DNA of 32,912 nucleotides from Planctomycetales bacterium (GCA_027452145.1 DAIDHB010000057.1:1-32912), one strand, 5' to 3'. Shown: positions 1 through 8,585, numbered from the stretch's first letter. The notes: generated by a model not told the origin, from the letters alone. Numbers and translations are program-made.

Positions 1-104
1 CGGGAGCGTGACACGATGGTGGGGAGACGAGGATTCGTCTGGCGGTCCGGGGGGCTGACGCCCCCCCGGCTACGTCCTGGCGCCCACATCGTGGGCTTCC
101 GGGA
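1..104 (+). repeat. Two-hairpin intergenic repeat, left copy
   Basis: This stretch matches 32510-32611 in the same orientation almost base for base. It holds a GC hairpin at 47-69 (arms CCGGGGGGC and GCCCCCCCGG, loop TGAC) followed by a second hairpin GCCCAC/GTGGGC near 82-96. The left end is cut by the window edge. No protein is credible here; the open frames are GC artefacts. From 105 to the end of the ferredoxin gene at 267 I see only a small palindrome, GCCTCG/CGAGGC, at 193-206, which could slow transcripts leaving the ferredoxin gene. Confidence 0.85.
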
Positions 105-266
105 CCGACCCGAAGCTCCATCTCTCGCTCGTGCGCCACGCAACGGCAACGCGATCCAAGAAGCAGCGAAGCCGACGACGATCCTGGAAATGGCCTCGTT
201 CGAGGCGGCCGGGGGCGGGTCGGCCGATCCGATTTCGTCAACCGCCGGCCCGGCTCGATCAATCAA

Positions 267-590
267 TCAATCGGCGGGGCGCGGGCCGGGAGGAGTGCCG
301 GTCTGCTGCGACCGGTTGATCACGCGGACCTCGACGTCGGACTCGACGTGGATCTGGCACGATAGCCGGATGTTGGGGGCGAGGTCGCCCTCGCGAGCCA
401 GCCTCTCCTTTTCGGCCTCGCCCATGGGGGGCACGGACCCGTCGAGGATCTCGACGCGGCAGGTGGTGCAGCGGGCGTTGCCGCCGCAGCGGTGCAGGAT
501 GTCGATGCCGGCATCCTCGATCGCCAGCACGAGCTTCTTGCCGGCGTCGACCTCGACGGCCTTCTCCCCGTGGATGGTCACTGTGGGCAT
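267..590 (-). CDS. 2Fe-2S ferredoxin
   Basis: A small electron carrier of about 107 residues. The start at 590 gives the protein beginning MPTVTIHGEK; an upstream in-frame extension is Arg/Pro-rich and looks non-coding. The cluster ligands are visible as C-x5-C-x2-C within RCGGNARCTTC plus a fourth Cys in RLSCQIHV, the adrenodoxin-like spacing of the fer2 beta-grasp fold. Residues between the third and fourth Cys carry the usual acidic stretch (MGEAEKERLAREGD). It stands alone, transcribed leftward, with no reductase or oxygenase beside it, so its partner is unknown. Family call is firm; physiological role is not inferable from context. Confidence 0.9.
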   Translation of the reverse strand: MPTVTIHGEKAVEVDAGKKLVLAIEDAGIDILHRCGGNARCTTCRVEILDGSVPPMGEAEKERLAREGDLAPNIRLSCQIHVESDVEVRVINRSQQTGTPPGPRPAD

Positions 591-841
591 CGGCTCTGGT
601 CTCCAGGGGATCGGGAGGGCCGGGCGCACCCGGCGGGATTGGGATCGCGGGGTGGGCCGGCTCGGTCGCACCGCCGCCGGCCGCGAGGGGTTCCGTGCGC
701 GATGGCCGGCCCCTCGCCGCGAGGCCCTTTCACGGTACGCGCGCGGCGACGTGTGGTCAAGTGGCCGAAAGCGCGGTCCCTCCGTTAAGCACCCTCCGCG
801 GCGCGACGCCGAAGGCGAACCGCAAGGGCGGCCCCGGCCGC

Positions 842-1336
842 TCAGCGGGCGCCGGAGAAGTTGAAGGACGCGGCCTGTCCATCGATCTTGGCGTTCAGCG
901 TGCCGCGGATTCCCTCCAGCAGGTACGGTCCCGGCCTGGAGGCGAAGCGGCAGCCTCCGGACGGGTCGTCCGCCCTGGGTTCGGCGTCGAGAGGGATGGG
1001 CTTCGCCGACGGCTGCTGCTGGCCTCGCCCGTCCCGCCCGCCTCCGCCGGCGGAGGCCATCGAGAAGCTGACATCGGTGGGCGCCGGCTCGAGCGGAGTC
1101 TTGCCGTCCAGCTTGAGGAAGTAGGCGACCAGGGCCGTCGGCTCGTTGCTGCGGCGGTCGGTCGGCTGGGGCTCGTTGACCAGCTCGACGAAGCCCTTCT
1201 TGTCGGGGAGCTGTAGCGTCGTGCCCCGGTGCGGGCCGTTGATGACGGTCTGCTGCTCGATCGGGCGGGCACTCTCGCCGCAGCCGGGCAGCGAGAGCGC
1301 CGTGATCGCGATGGCCGCTCCGAGTCGGATCTTCAT
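842..1336 (-). CDS. Small exported lipoprotein, planctomycete type
   Basis: A 164-residue protein with a short signal peptide ending in SLPGC, so Cys19 is a likely lipidation site, although Pro at -2 is not the classic lipobox. The mature part starts GESARPIEQQTVINGPHRGT and has a low-complexity Gly/Gln region in the middle; no enzyme motif is seen. It lies about 108 bp downstream of the DUF1559 gene on the same strand. Pairs of a DUF1559 protein and a small lipoprotein of this look are common in planctomycetes, so the two are probably co-transcribed. Function unknown; an envelope role alongside the pilin-like protein is inference. Confidence 0.75.
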   Translation of the reverse strand: MKIRLGAAIAITALSLPGCGESARPIEQQTVINGPHRGTTLQLPDKKGFVELVNEPQPTDRRSNEPTALVAYFLKLDGKTPLEPAPTDVSFSMASAGGGGRDGRGQQQPSAKPIPLDAEPRADDPSGGCRFASRPGPYLLEGIRGTLNAKIDGQAASFNFSGAR

Positions 1337-1444
1337 CGTTCGTACGTCCCCTACTGAATGCGCGGCGGCGGATCCGAAGTCGGGTCCGCCGCCGGACTCA
1401 ACAATCGTCCTGCGGTTGTGCGTCGCGGACCGTCCCGCGATCGA

Positions 1445-2503
1445 TCAATACTGATCCGAGCTGACCACCTCGCCGCCGGACCGCGTCGAGAGGCTCTGGT
1501 AGACCCCCTGAAGGGTCGTGCCGGGCGTCATCGTCCAGATGTAGTTGGCGTAGGCGACGCCCACGGGCGTCGACACGCCGTACAGGCCGGCGCTCGACGG
1601 GGTGAACTGCCACGAGCTCACCGAATTCTTGATGAACCTGACCGACCCGTCGCAGAAGCCCCAGTTGACCCCGCCGGGGTGCATGCTGGCCGCGTCGGTC
1701 GGGTAGCAGCCCGAGAAGTTGGGCACGCCCGAGTTGGTCGCGACATTCGGCGGGAAGTACGTCGTTACCATGGTGTCGAACCAGTGGTGCGAGTTCCACG
1801 ACCCGTCCGAATTCTGGTAGCTCGGGTCGTACAGCCGGAACAGGGTCTGCGCGCGCTCTCCGAAGAGGAACGTGTTGCTGGTCCCGTCGGTGATGGCGGC
1901 GATGGAGACTCGGCTGTCGTTGTAGATGACGCCGTTGTACTGGGCGAATTCGGCGGCGCCGTAGGTCTGCTGCCACGTTCCGGGGAACATCCCCTGGTTG
2001 GCGCCGTAGCTGGTGAACTGCTGCATCCAGGTCCCCGCCGGCAGGGCGTTGACGTTCTCGACAAAGCTGGCGAACGGCGTGGAGCTGCTGATCACCTGCG
2101 GCTGCCAGGGATCGCTAGGGCACACCAGCGCGTTGATGGTGATCCCGGCGATCGTGATGTTGGCGGGCTCGTAGTTCGACAGATTGAAGTTCGTGGCGTT
2201 GTAGACCGGCTGCTGCTCGAGGAACTGGGTGAGGAACACGAACACCGAGAAATTCGGATACTTGTACTGGGGCGGGAACCCCGAGTACGAATTGGCGGGC
2301 AGCACGTTGTTGGAGCTGACGTAGTTCTGGACGGCCAGGCCGAGCTGCTTGAGGTTGTTGGTGCACTGGGCACGGCGGGCGGCCTCGCGGGCCGACTGGA
2401 CGGCGGGGAGCAGGAGGGCGATCAGGACCGCGATGATCGCGATCACGACGAGCAATTCGATCAGGGTAAAGCCGGGGCGACGTCGCAGGACCGGGCGAGC
2501 CAT
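1445..2503 (-). CDS. DUF1559 protein with prepilin-type N-terminus
   Basis: A 352-residue exported protein. Residues 11-16 GFTLIE form the prepilin peptidase cleavage and methylation site, followed by a hydrophobic helix to about residue 33 and the helical continuation [12 protein letters not shown]. The C-terminal third has the DUF1559 signature H-x9-DG ([12 protein letters not shown]). Proteins of this family are massively expanded in planctomycetes and resemble type II pseudopilins; their exact role is unproven. Length is normal for the family. A candidate promoter lies at 2655-2683, leaving a leader of roughly 145 nt. The lipoprotein gene follows downstream. Confidence 0.93.
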   Translation of the reverse strand: MARPVLRRRPGFTLIELLVVIAIIAVLIALLLPAVQSAREAARRAQCTNNLKQLGLAVQNYVSSNNVLPANSYSGFPPQYKYPNFSVFVFLTQFLEQQPVYNATNFNLSNYEPANITIAGITINALVCPSDPWQPQVISSSTPFASFVENVNALPAGTWMQQFTSYGANQGMFPGTWQQTYGAAEFAQYNGVIYNDSRVSIAAITDGTSNTFLFGERAQTLFRLYDPSYQNSDGSWNSHHWFDTMVTTYFPPNVATNSGVPNFSGCYPTDAASMHPGGVNWGFCDGSVRFIKNSVSSWQFTPSSAGLYGVSTPVGVAYANYIWTMTPGTTLQGVYQSLSTRSGGEVVSSDQY

Positions 2504-2654
2504 GAAACAAACTCCATGATTGTTTCGGTCGGGGTACGGACGGAGGGCCGGTGGGAGAGGTGGTCGAGATAATATACCTCCTCCGTCTCCACATGGCTAG
2601 ATGCTTGGGCTTCCATCCGAGAAAGCATTCCAGTACGAATATCGTAAGAGCGTT

Positions 2655-2683
2655 ATTATGAGTTTTCCGTGAATTTCCGGCAA
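2655..2683 (-). promoter_or_regulatory. Candidate sigma-70 promoter for the DUF1559 gene
   Basis: On the minus strand TTGCCG (2683-2678) and CATAAT (2660-2655) are separated by exactly 17 bases, in a locally AT-rich patch that stands out from the GC-rich surroundings. It points at the DUF1559 start at 2503. Sequence inspection only. Confidence 0.5.
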
Positions 2684-3154
2684 AATCTCCGTGCGTGACG
2701 GCGCTTCATTGTGCGGTTGCGCACGCCTGGCCGGCGGCGGCCCCGGGCGGCCCGGCGGCGGCAATCTTCGATGCACCGCAGATCGGAGCCGAGTCGAATG
2801 GGGCAGAGATCGGCGAATGCGTTCGAAAGCGGCTCGGCGGAATGCCGGCGTCTGACGTCGGCCGATGGTTGGTGGCGCCGCGATCTTGGCCTTGCGGGGA
2901 TCGGCGAGGCGTTGTACCTTGCGGCCCACATCGAATGTGGCCCGCGGGAAAGTCCGGTCTCAACCCGACCCGGGTGATCGCCAGCCGGCCGCGCCGGCAT
3001 CGCTTGCTTCCGGGGCGGACGACCCTCGAGGGTGAGGCTGCGCCTTCTCCGTCGCGATCGGTCACCCGGGATATGGAACGTCCCGGGAACCTCGGGCCGA
3101 GCCCAGGATGGGCGGCCGGCGAACTCGGATCTGCTCGGAAGGAGCCGAACTGCC
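2684..3154. other. Intergenic region, no gene recognised
   Basis: About 470 bp between the divergent DUF1559 and exported-protein genes. Several open frames cross it on both strands, but their composition (Arg/Pro/Ala) is that of GC-rich non-coding DNA and none carries a family motif. A hairpin with CCCGGGA and TCCCGGG arms lies near 3066-3095. The last bases hold a good Shine-Dalgarno GGAAGGAG (3137-3144) for the gene at 3155. Confidence 0.6.
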
Positions 3155-3700
3155 ATGCGAGTCAGGTCATGGATGGCCGCTCTCGCCTTGACCGCCGCCG
3201 CGATCCCGATCGGGCGGGGATTGTCCGCCTGGGGACAGGGGACGACTCAGTCGTCGGCCCCGGCGAAGGCATCCCGGGAGAGGTCCGCGACCGATGCGGG
3301 AAAGGCCCGGGGCGAAACGAAGCACGGCGCGGCGACGGAGAAGCCGCCCGCCGGATCGAAACTGCCCACGATCCAGCTCAACCTCGCCATCGCCGGCCTG
3401 GGGACCAGGGGTTGCGACGTCGAGGTCAAGCCGGCCAACGCCGGGTGCCGCTTCCGCCCGACGCCGAGCACTCACGTACCTTCCGGCGGAAAGGCCTCCA
3501 TCAATCTGAGCGACGTCGAGATCCGCGGCGCCGACAAGATGTGCACGGTGGCGATCACCGTCCGCGAGCCCGGCCAGCCCGCCCACACCATCTATCGCGG
3601 CTTCCGGATGGGCTCGATCAAGCCCGGCACGGTGCCCAGCTTCTCCTGCTTCGTGAGCTCGCGGATCGCAGGAAGCGAATCCGGCAAGCTGCGGAAGTAA
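3155..3700 (+). CDS. Exported protein of unknown function
   Basis: An 181-residue protein. The ATG at 3155 is chosen because GGAAGGAG lies 10 bases upstream and because it places a signal peptide first (basic MRVR, hydrophobic core to about residue 25, Ala/Gly-rich end). A polar, Lys/Ala-rich linker follows to about residue 70, then a compact domain with spaced cysteines (RGCDVEV, AGCRFRP, MCTVAI, SCFVSS) that could form disulfides outside the cytoplasm. I recognise no family. It converges on the bshB1-like gene with only 6 bp between the stop codons. Secretion is well supported; function unknown. Confidence 0.7.
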   Translation: MRVRSWMAALALTAAAIPIGRGLSAWGQGTTQSSAPAKASRERSATDAGKARGETKHGAATEKPPAGSKLPTIQLNLAIAGLGTRGCDVEVKPANAGCRFRPTPSTHVPSGGKASINLSDVEIRGADKMCTVAITVREPGQPAHTIYRGFRMGSIKPGTVPSFSCFVSSRIAGSESGKLRK

Positions 3701-3706
3701 CGGACC

Positions 3707-4399
3707 TCACAGCAACAGGTCATTCAGCCCGCGCAGGCCGACCGGCTCGCGGCTGGCGAACGGCTCGGCGTGGCCCACGCCGATGAAGTGGCCCCAGTAC
3801 CGCGTCCGGTCGCAGACCGAATCGATCACACCCGGACGCCCCTCCGGCTGGTTGTCCACCAGTTGCGAGCGGTAGCACCGCAGCGCCGCCACCTTCGCGT
3901 CGAGCTCGTCGGAGATGTCGATCGCCAGGCTGGGACGCTCGACGATCCGAAGGTGGACGCTGAAATAGTAGAGGATCCGCGCCGGGTGGAACGGCTCTCC
4001 CGGGATGTCGGATTTGCTCAGCTTGCTCCAGAACCGCGCGTCCTCGACCAGCCGGGTCGCCGCGATGTGATCCGGGTGGGCGTCCTCCCAGTAGGGCGCG
4101 AATAACAGCCGCGGCCGGACCTGCCGGAACGCGGCGGCGACGGCCCGGCGGTTGGCCAGGGTCGGCTCGAGGCTGCGATTGGGCAGACCCAGGTTCCTGC
4201 GCCAGGGGTTGCCCAGGGCGGCATTCGCCGCGGCCGTCTCGGCGGTGCGGCGCTCGGGGCTGCCCAGGGGCGTCGGCTCGCCGCTGGTCAGGTCCAGGAT
4301 GCCCACCGACCACCCCTGCCGGATCAGCCGGGCGATCGTGCCTCCCATGCCAAGCTCGGCGTCATCCGGGTGCGGGGCGATCACGAGGGCGTCGAGCAT
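3707..4399 (-). CDS. bshB1: BshB1-type N-acetylglucosaminyl-malate deacetylase (PIG-L/LmbE family)
   Basis: A 230-residue zinc-dependent deacetylase. The metal site is visible as HPDDAELG (His10, Asp12, Asp13) and the second motif EDAHPDH (His108, Asp110, His111). The stretch DLTSGEPTPLGSPERR and the NLGLPN segment match BshB1, the enzyme that deacetylates GlcNAc-malate in bacillithiol synthesis, better than generic LmbE proteins. Length is typical. It starts 15 bp after the stop of the desaturase-like gene on the same strand, so the two are probably one transcript, though no other bsh gene is in the window. The substrate could be another GlcNAc conjugate; the family call is strong, the pathway assignment moderate. 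Confidence 0.85.
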   Translation of the reverse strand: MLDALVIAPHPDDAELGMGGTIARLIRQGWSVGILDLTSGEPTPLGSPERRTAETAAANAALGNPWRRNLGLPNRSLEPTLANRRAVAAAFRQVRPRLLFAPYWEDAHPDHIAATRLVEDARFWSKLSKSDIPGEPFHPARILYYFSVHLRIVERPSLAIDISDELDAKVAALRCYRSQLVDNQPEGRPGVIDSVCDRTRYWGHFIGVGHAEPFASREPVGLRGLNDLLL

Positions 4400-4414
4400 G
4401 GCGGGCGGCCCCGG

Positions 4415-6154
4415 TCATTCTGGGGTTATAGGTGCGGATTGTCGCCGGTCCCGGGATTGAGGATCTGCGGAACCGTCCGAGCCCCGGGGCTCCATCAGAA
4501 CACCTCGCGCGGTCCCGGTAAATGGGACGCACCGATCCGACGGGCGGTCGGGCGTGGCCGGGCCCCACGGTCGCGGCCTCGCGCGGATGGACGCCCAGGA
4601 TATCCCGGCGATCCGCTCGACGACCCGGATTCCCGAGAGCACGGCGGCCATCGTGCCCTGCCCGGGGAAGACCGAGTCGCCCACCACCCAGAGACCGGGG
4701 CCGAGGACGTCGGGCCCGACCGCCAGAAAGTTGCTGTTGGACCGGGAGACCGGCGCCCCTCCGACGGCGCCGAGCGTCCGCCGGGTGTAGCGGCGGAAGC
4801 TTCGCGGTGTGCCGAACTCGGCATGGGCCAGGGCGTTCGGCGCGTCAGGCAGCGCCCGCCCGAGTGCGGCCAGCAGCCGGGCCTGGAACTCGGCCTTTTT
4901 GGCGCGGTGAGCCTCCTCGTCGAGGCCCTCCCAGTCGGCCGGGCGCGTATGGGTGGAGAGCGTCGCGACACGGACCGTCGCCGGCCCGTAGCCGGGATCC
5001 TCGACCGGCGAGAGCGACACCAGCACGTTGTTGCCGTCGTGGGTCGGCCGGTCGTACGACTGGAGGACCTGGTGGAACAGCGGGGCGTCGTCGGGCACGG
5101 CCGAGCGGTCGATGGCCAGGTAGCCGGTGAATGCGCTCCAGGCCGCGCGCGATTTCCGCTCGGCGCGGCCGAGCCGGCCCGAAACCGGGCGGTCCAGCAG
5201 CCGGGCCGCCAGGTCCAGCGGCAGGTTGAACGCCACCTGCCGGGCGAGGATCCGCTGCCGACGGCGGGTCACCACCGCGAACCGGGCGTCGGAATCCGAG
5301 TCGACAGGGCCATCTCCGACTTCCCGGGCCGTGGGGAGGACCTCGACGCGGTCGACGAGCGTCGCGGTCCGCAGGTCGCCGCCGAGCTCGGCGAAGCGGC
5401 GCCCGATCCCCTCGACCAGGGCCCGCATGCCGCCGCGGGGCCGGCTCATGCCGCCGCGATAGGCGTGCAGGCAGGCCGCGGCGTTGGCGAACGGGACCGA
5501 CTCGGGGCCGGCCTGGGCCGTGTCCTCCAGGAGCATCGCGACCAGCGCGCTGAAGGCACGGTCCCGGCCCAGTCCCAGCAGCCGGAGCACGTCGCGGACC
5601 GTCACGGCGGATGTCATCGCGGCGAGGAGCCCGCCGACACCCAGGATGCGGAGGTCGTGGACCAGGTCGGCCGGGCCTCGCGCGGGGAGCCGCGGGACGT
5701 CGGCCGCGGCGGAGAAGAGACGGGCGCCGACGGCCTGCTGGAGCCGCCAGAACCGCCGCAGCGCGTCCGGCGTGATCCCGTCGCCCGGCGGAAACGCGGC
5801 GAGCAGGGATGCGGCGAACCGATTGGGATCGGCCGCGATGTCGAGGCGTCGGTCGGGCAGGACCACGCGGTAGCTGGGGGTCGGCTCGGCGGCGAAGGGC
5901 ACGCCCAGCACGTCGAGCAGGTCGCCGATCGGCTCGCCGGGGCCGAGGCCCATCAGGGCCGTCGCGCCGGCGTCGAAGGTGTACGGGCCTCGCGGGAAGT
6001 ACCCGGCGCAGCCGCCGAGGCGGGTGTGGGCCTCGAGCAGCGTCGTGTCCAGCCCGAGCCGCTGCGCCAGCGCGGCGGCGGCCAGGCCGCCCATCCCGCC
6101 GCCGATCACCACCAGGTCCCTCGGCCGCTCGCCGCGTCGCCGTTCGGATTGCAT
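4415..6154 (-). CDS. Phytoene-desaturase/carotenoid-isomerase-like FAD oxidoreductase
   Basis: A 579-residue flavoprotein. The N-terminus has the dinucleotide fold DLVVIGGGMGGLAAA followed by an acidic strand end (LLEAHTRLGG), and the C-terminus carries the second FAD motif of the CrtI/CrtISO group (LWVVGDSVFPGQGT). These enzymes desaturate or isomerise carotenoids, but many relatives act on other polyenes or saturate isoprenoids. About 60 residues after the FAD motif form a Pro/Arg-rich tail not seen in typical members of about 500 residues. No other carotenoid gene is nearby; the deacetylase gene follows by 15 bp and a Rieske gene is divergent upstream. Substrate unknown. Confidence 0.85.
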   Translation of the reverse strand: MQSERRRGERPRDLVVIGGGMGGLAAAALAQRLGLDTTLLEAHTRLGGCAGYFPRGPYTFDAGATALMGLGPGEPIGDLLDVLGVPFAAEPTPSYRVVLPDRRLDIAADPNRFAASLLAAFPPGDGITPDALRRFWRLQQAVGARLFSAAADVPRLPARGPADLVHDLRILGVGGLLAAMTSAVTVRDVLRLLGLGRDRAFSALVAMLLEDTAQAGPESVPFANAAACLHAYRGGMSRPRGGMRALVEGIGRRFAELGGDLRTATLVDRVEVLPTAREVGDGPVDSDSDARFAVVTRRRQRILARQVAFNLPLDLAARLLDRPVSGRLGRAERKSRAAWSAFTGYLAIDRSAVPDDAPLFHQVLQSYDRPTHDGNNVLVSLSPVEDPGYGPATVRVATLSTHTRPADWEGLDEEAHRAKKAEFQARLLAALGRALPDAPNALAHAEFGTPRSFRRYTRRTLGAVGGAPVSRSNSNFLAVGPDVLGPGLWVVGDSVFPGQGTMAAVLSGIRVVERIAGISWASIRARPRPWGPATPDRPSDRCVPFTGTARGVLMEPRGSDGSADPQSRDRRQSAPITPE

Positions 6155-6248
6155 GATCTGGATCGTGCCCTACCCTTGTTCGGTTGCGACTCACGGACAG
6201 TGTATTCAGGCCGTCGAGGGCGCACCGAGGGCCGGCGCCGGCGGAGAT

Positions 6249-6278
6249 TTGTGGAACGCGGGCGGAATGTGTTAGACT
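6249..6278 (+). promoter_or_regulatory. Candidate promoter for the Rieske gene
   Basis: TTGTGG (6249-6254) and TAGACT (6273-6278) are 18 bases apart, about 100 nt upstream of the Rieske ATG, in the divergent gap between it and the desaturase-like gene. Matches to consensus are moderate. Confidence 0.4.
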
Positions 6279-6382
6279 GCCCGACACGCGGGAGCGGGCC
6301 CGGAGCACCCGGCCGCCGCGAGAGATCCGGCCCATCGAATCGGCTCGGCCGTCGATGGCGGCGGAGGACGGGAGTTGCTGAG

Positions 6383-6691
6383 ATGCCGCGTTTCGTGAAG
6401 CTGGCCACGCTCGACGAGCTGCCCCCGGGGGCGGCGAAGGAAGTCGAGCACGAGGGCCGCGTTTATGCGCTATTCAACGTCGACGGGGTGATCTCGGCGA
6501 TCGACGGTATCTGCCCGCACCAGGGAGGTCCCCTGGCCGACGGCCCCGTCGTCGGCACCACGGTCACCTGCCCCTGGCACGGCTGGCAGTTCGACATCCG
6601 TAGCGGCAAGACCCCGCTGGGGGCGAAGATCAAGCAGGAAGTCTTCGAGGTGAAAGTCGAGGGCCAGGACGTCCTGGTCGCCGTCCCGTGA
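6383..6691 (+). CDS. NirD-like Rieske 2Fe-2S protein
   Basis: A 102-residue single-domain Rieske protein. The ligands are Cys44 and His46 in CPHQGG, and Cys63 and His66 in CPWHGW, spaced C-x-H-x16-C-x2-H. The start at 6383 is supported by GGGAG about 8 bases upstream; a much longer open frame reaches back through the antisense of the desaturase-like gene and is an artefact. Free-standing Rieske proteins of this size serve as small subunits of nitrite reductase or as ferredoxins of ring-hydroxylating systems. Neither partner is present here. It stands alone downstream of its own candidate promoter. Confidence 0.92.
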   Translation: MPRFVKLATLDELPPGAAKEVEHEGRVYALFNVDGVISAIDGICPHQGGPLADGPVVGTTVTCPWHGWQFDIRSGKTPLGAKIKQEVFEVKVEGQDVLVAVP

Positions 6692-6941
6692 GCGACGCGT
6701 AGGAGGTCGTTCGCGGGGTGGCTGGGATCCGGCCGGCTGGCCGGAGAGCACGGAATCAGGCATTATCTCCTGTCGTTTCCGATCGTCCTGCCGCCCGGCC
6801 CGAGGCCCGAGCCGGGTGGGCGGCCGATCCCGACGCGCCGGGCCGGCTCCCCGGGAGCATGACCGGCCCCGCGACGGGGCGAGTCGAGGCCCGGCCCGAC
6901 CCCGTCGCGATCGGCGTCGCTCGCGGCGAGATCCATCCACG

Positions 6942-7916
6942 GTGACGCGACTTCGACCGTTCCGCAACTCGGACCCCCCTGCCCTGACGCGCCTCTGGAA
7001 CCAGGCGATCCCGGGCACGTCCACGGCACGCCCGCTGCACATCCACGAGCTGGACGTCCAGGCCTGGGGCCGCACGACCTTCGAGGCCGACGGGCTGATC
7101 GTGGCCGAGCGGGAGGGGCACGCCGTCGGCTTCGTCCACGCCGGTTTCGGACCTGGGCTTCCCGTCAGCTCGGCCCGGCCGTTCGAGCTGGATCGCGAGA
7201 TCGGCACGATCGCGATGCTGATCGTCGCGCCCGAGCTGCACGATCCGGCCCTCGACGTCGAACTGATCGCTGCGGCCGAGGCGTATCTCCGGTCGCGGGG
7301 CGCCCGTGTCCTGTACGCCGGCGGGCTCTCTCCCCTCAACCCGTTCTACTGGGGCGTCTACGGCGGCAGCGAGGGCTCGGGGATCCTGTCCGGCCACGCG
7401 GTCTTCCATCGCGCCGTCGCCGCGTGCGGATACGCGCCGGTCGCCACGACCGTGCTCCTCCAGGCCGACCTGGCCGTCCCGGAGCCGCGCGACCCGCGCA
7501 CGCCCGTGATCCGACGGATGACCCAGCTCGAATTCGTCGAGGACATGGTCCCCGCGCACTGGTGGCAGAACCTGGCGATCGGCGATTTCCCCATGACGGC
7601 CGCCCGCCTGTCGTCCCGGGCGGACGGGGCCGAGCTGGCCAGGGCCTGCATCTGGGAGATGCGCTGGTTCGGCCGCGATTCCAACCGCGCCCACGTCGGC
7701 CTGCTCGACCTGCACGTCGCAGCCGAGCACCGGCGCAAGGGATACGGCCGGTTCCTGGTCGGCGAGATCCTCCGCCGCGCCCGGACCAACCTGATCGACC
7801 GCATCGACGTCCAGACCTCCGCCGACAACCAGCCCGCGCTGGCGCTCTACGCGTCGCTCGGGTTCTCGCCGGTCGACCAGGCGATCTTGTATCGCAAGGA
7901 AGGGATAGGTCATTAG
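6942..7916 (+). CDS. Double-domain GNAT N-acetyltransferase
   Basis: A 324-residue protein starting at GTG 6942 (VTRLRPFRNSD); sequence before that is Arg-rich and non-coding in character. The N-terminal half is a degenerate GNAT domain (AVGFVHAGF, IAMLIVAPELH). The C-terminal half is a complete one, with the acetyl-CoA loop RRKGYG at about 264-269 and the usual tail DNQPALALYASLGF. Tandem GNAT proteins of this type acetylate small amines or antibiotics (mycothiol synthase has the same architecture), but no substrate can be read here. Its TAG stop at 7914-7916 lies inside a heptamer repeat array, so the last residues EGIGH are partly encoded by repeat sequence. Confidence 0.85.
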   Translation: MTRLRPFRNSDPPALTRLWNQAIPGTSTARPLHIHELDVQAWGRTTFEADGLIVAEREGHAVGFVHAGFGPGLPVSSARPFELDREIGTIAMLIVAPELHDPALDVELIAAAEAYLRSRGARVLYAGGLSPLNPFYWGVYGGSEGSGILSGHAVFHRAVAACGYAPVATTVLLQADLAVPEPRDPRTPVIRRMTQLEFVEDMVPAHWWQNLAIGDFPMTAARLSSRADGAELARACIWEMRWFGRDSNRAHVGLLDLHVAAEHRRKGYGRFLVGEILRRARTNLIDRIDVQTSADNQPALALYASLGFSPVDQAILYRKEGIGH

Positions 7917-7934
7917 TCATTGGTCATTGGTCAT
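7907..7934 (+). repeat. Heptamer tandem array spanning a stop codon
   Basis: Four contiguous heptamers: AGGTCAT, TAGTCAT, TGGTCAT, TGGTCAT. The stop codon TAG (7914-7916) of the GNAT gene is the first three bases of the second unit. The same family in reverse orientation lies at 8044-8106. It resembles the short tandemly repeated repetitive sequences described in heterocystous cyanobacteria. Confidence 0.9.
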
Positions 7935-8043
7935 TCGTGGGCTTGCTTCGGCTTCCAGGCGTCCGCTCACACACAGGCCTCTTACGATGCGGTCCACTAA
8001 ACGGCGTGCAGACCATCGCCATGGCTGATAAGCGTCGACAAAC

Positions 8044-8106
8044 AAGGACCAATGACCAATGACCAATGACCAATAACTAATGACCAAGGACAAAGGACAC
8101 AGAACA
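8044..8106 (-). repeat. Inverted heptamer tandem array abutting a start codon
   Basis: Nine contiguous heptamers on the plus strand: AAGGACC, then AATGACC three times, AATAACT, AATGACC, AAGGACA twice, and CAGAACA. Read on the minus strand the unit is GGTCATT, the same as in the array at 7907-7934, so the two arrays are arms of an inverted repeat with about 110 bp between. The array ends two bases before the ATG at 8109, and its AAGGACA units are the only Shine-Dalgarno-like sequence for that gene. Confidence 0.9.
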
Positions 8107-8108
8107 AA

Positions 8109-8414
8109 ATGGCAAGACGCACCCTGAATCGGAGGGAGCTCCGCGCGGCGGCCGAGGCGGCGGAGGCGATGGGGATCAAGGACGACGCACCCGCCTCGCG
8201 ATCTCCCTCGCGTCCGCGGGAGGAGCGGCGGCCGAAGCCTGCGCTGACGACGCGGATGCGGGTGGTCTGGGCGGTCTGCGACGTCGGGGGCCGCACCGTC
8301 GCCACGTTCGAGTATCCCCAGAAGGCCGACGCCGAGGCCCTCATCGCCCGGCTGAAGTCGCAGGGAAAGGGGATGCATTTCCTCCGCTCGGTCAAGGAGC
8401 CGATCTCGGGCTGA
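8109..8414 (+). CDS. Small conserved-looking protein of unknown function
   Basis: A 101-residue protein. The first 45 residues are basic and Ala/Pro-rich (MARRTLNRRELRAAAEAAEA); the second half is a compact domain (VVWAVCDVGGRTVATFEYPQ, then KADAEALIARLKSQGKG) that looks like a small alpha/beta fold with a helix reading a glycine turn. No signal peptide or membrane segment. I do not recognise a family, although proteins of this layout are familiar as planctomycete hypotheticals. Translation must begin within two bases of the end of a heptamer array, so the array is probably its leader. Coding status is moderately supported by codon pattern. Confidence 0.65.
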   Translation: MARRTLNRRELRAAAEAAEAMGIKDDAPASRSPSRPREERRPKPALTTRMRVVWAVCDVGGRTVATFEYPQKADAEALIARLKSQGKGMHFLRSVKEPISG

Positions 8415-8555
8415 CCGCGAGCAGCCCGGCTCGATCGGTCGATGCGACGCGGCCTGCGGGCTCTGACAACACGGGCGCTGGCTCCGAGTCGTCGAGGTGC
8501 CTGTCCACGTCCTGTCGCGCTTCCTACGAACCTCCGGGGCACGGTCGGGGTCGGA

Positions 8556-8585
8556 TTGTGTCGAGCTGGACCGCCGGGGTAGAAT
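8556..8585 (+). promoter_or_regulatory. Candidate sigma-70 promoter for ilvB
   Basis: TTGTGT (8556-8561) and TAGAAT (8580-8585) are 18 bases apart. Transcription would begin near 8592, giving a leader of about 75 nt before the GTG at 8667. No T-box, leader peptide or obvious attenuator hairpin is visible in that leader. Confidence 0.5.

Noticed and set aside
2935..3150. Possible RNase P or riboswitch RNA (GGGAAAGTCCGGTCTC resembles the RNase P CR-I region)
   Set aside because: Only one short match; the other conserved RNase P regions and a full-length fold are missing before the next gene starts.
4370..6382. Long plus-strand frame ahead of the Rieske gene
   Set aside because: Antisense of the desaturase-like gene, Arg/Gly/Pro-rich, without motifs. 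The Rieske protein starts at 6383 with its own Shine-Dalgarno.
7907..8106. Heptamer arrays as a CRISPR
   Set aside because: Units are contiguous 7-mers without spacers, and no cas genes occur.
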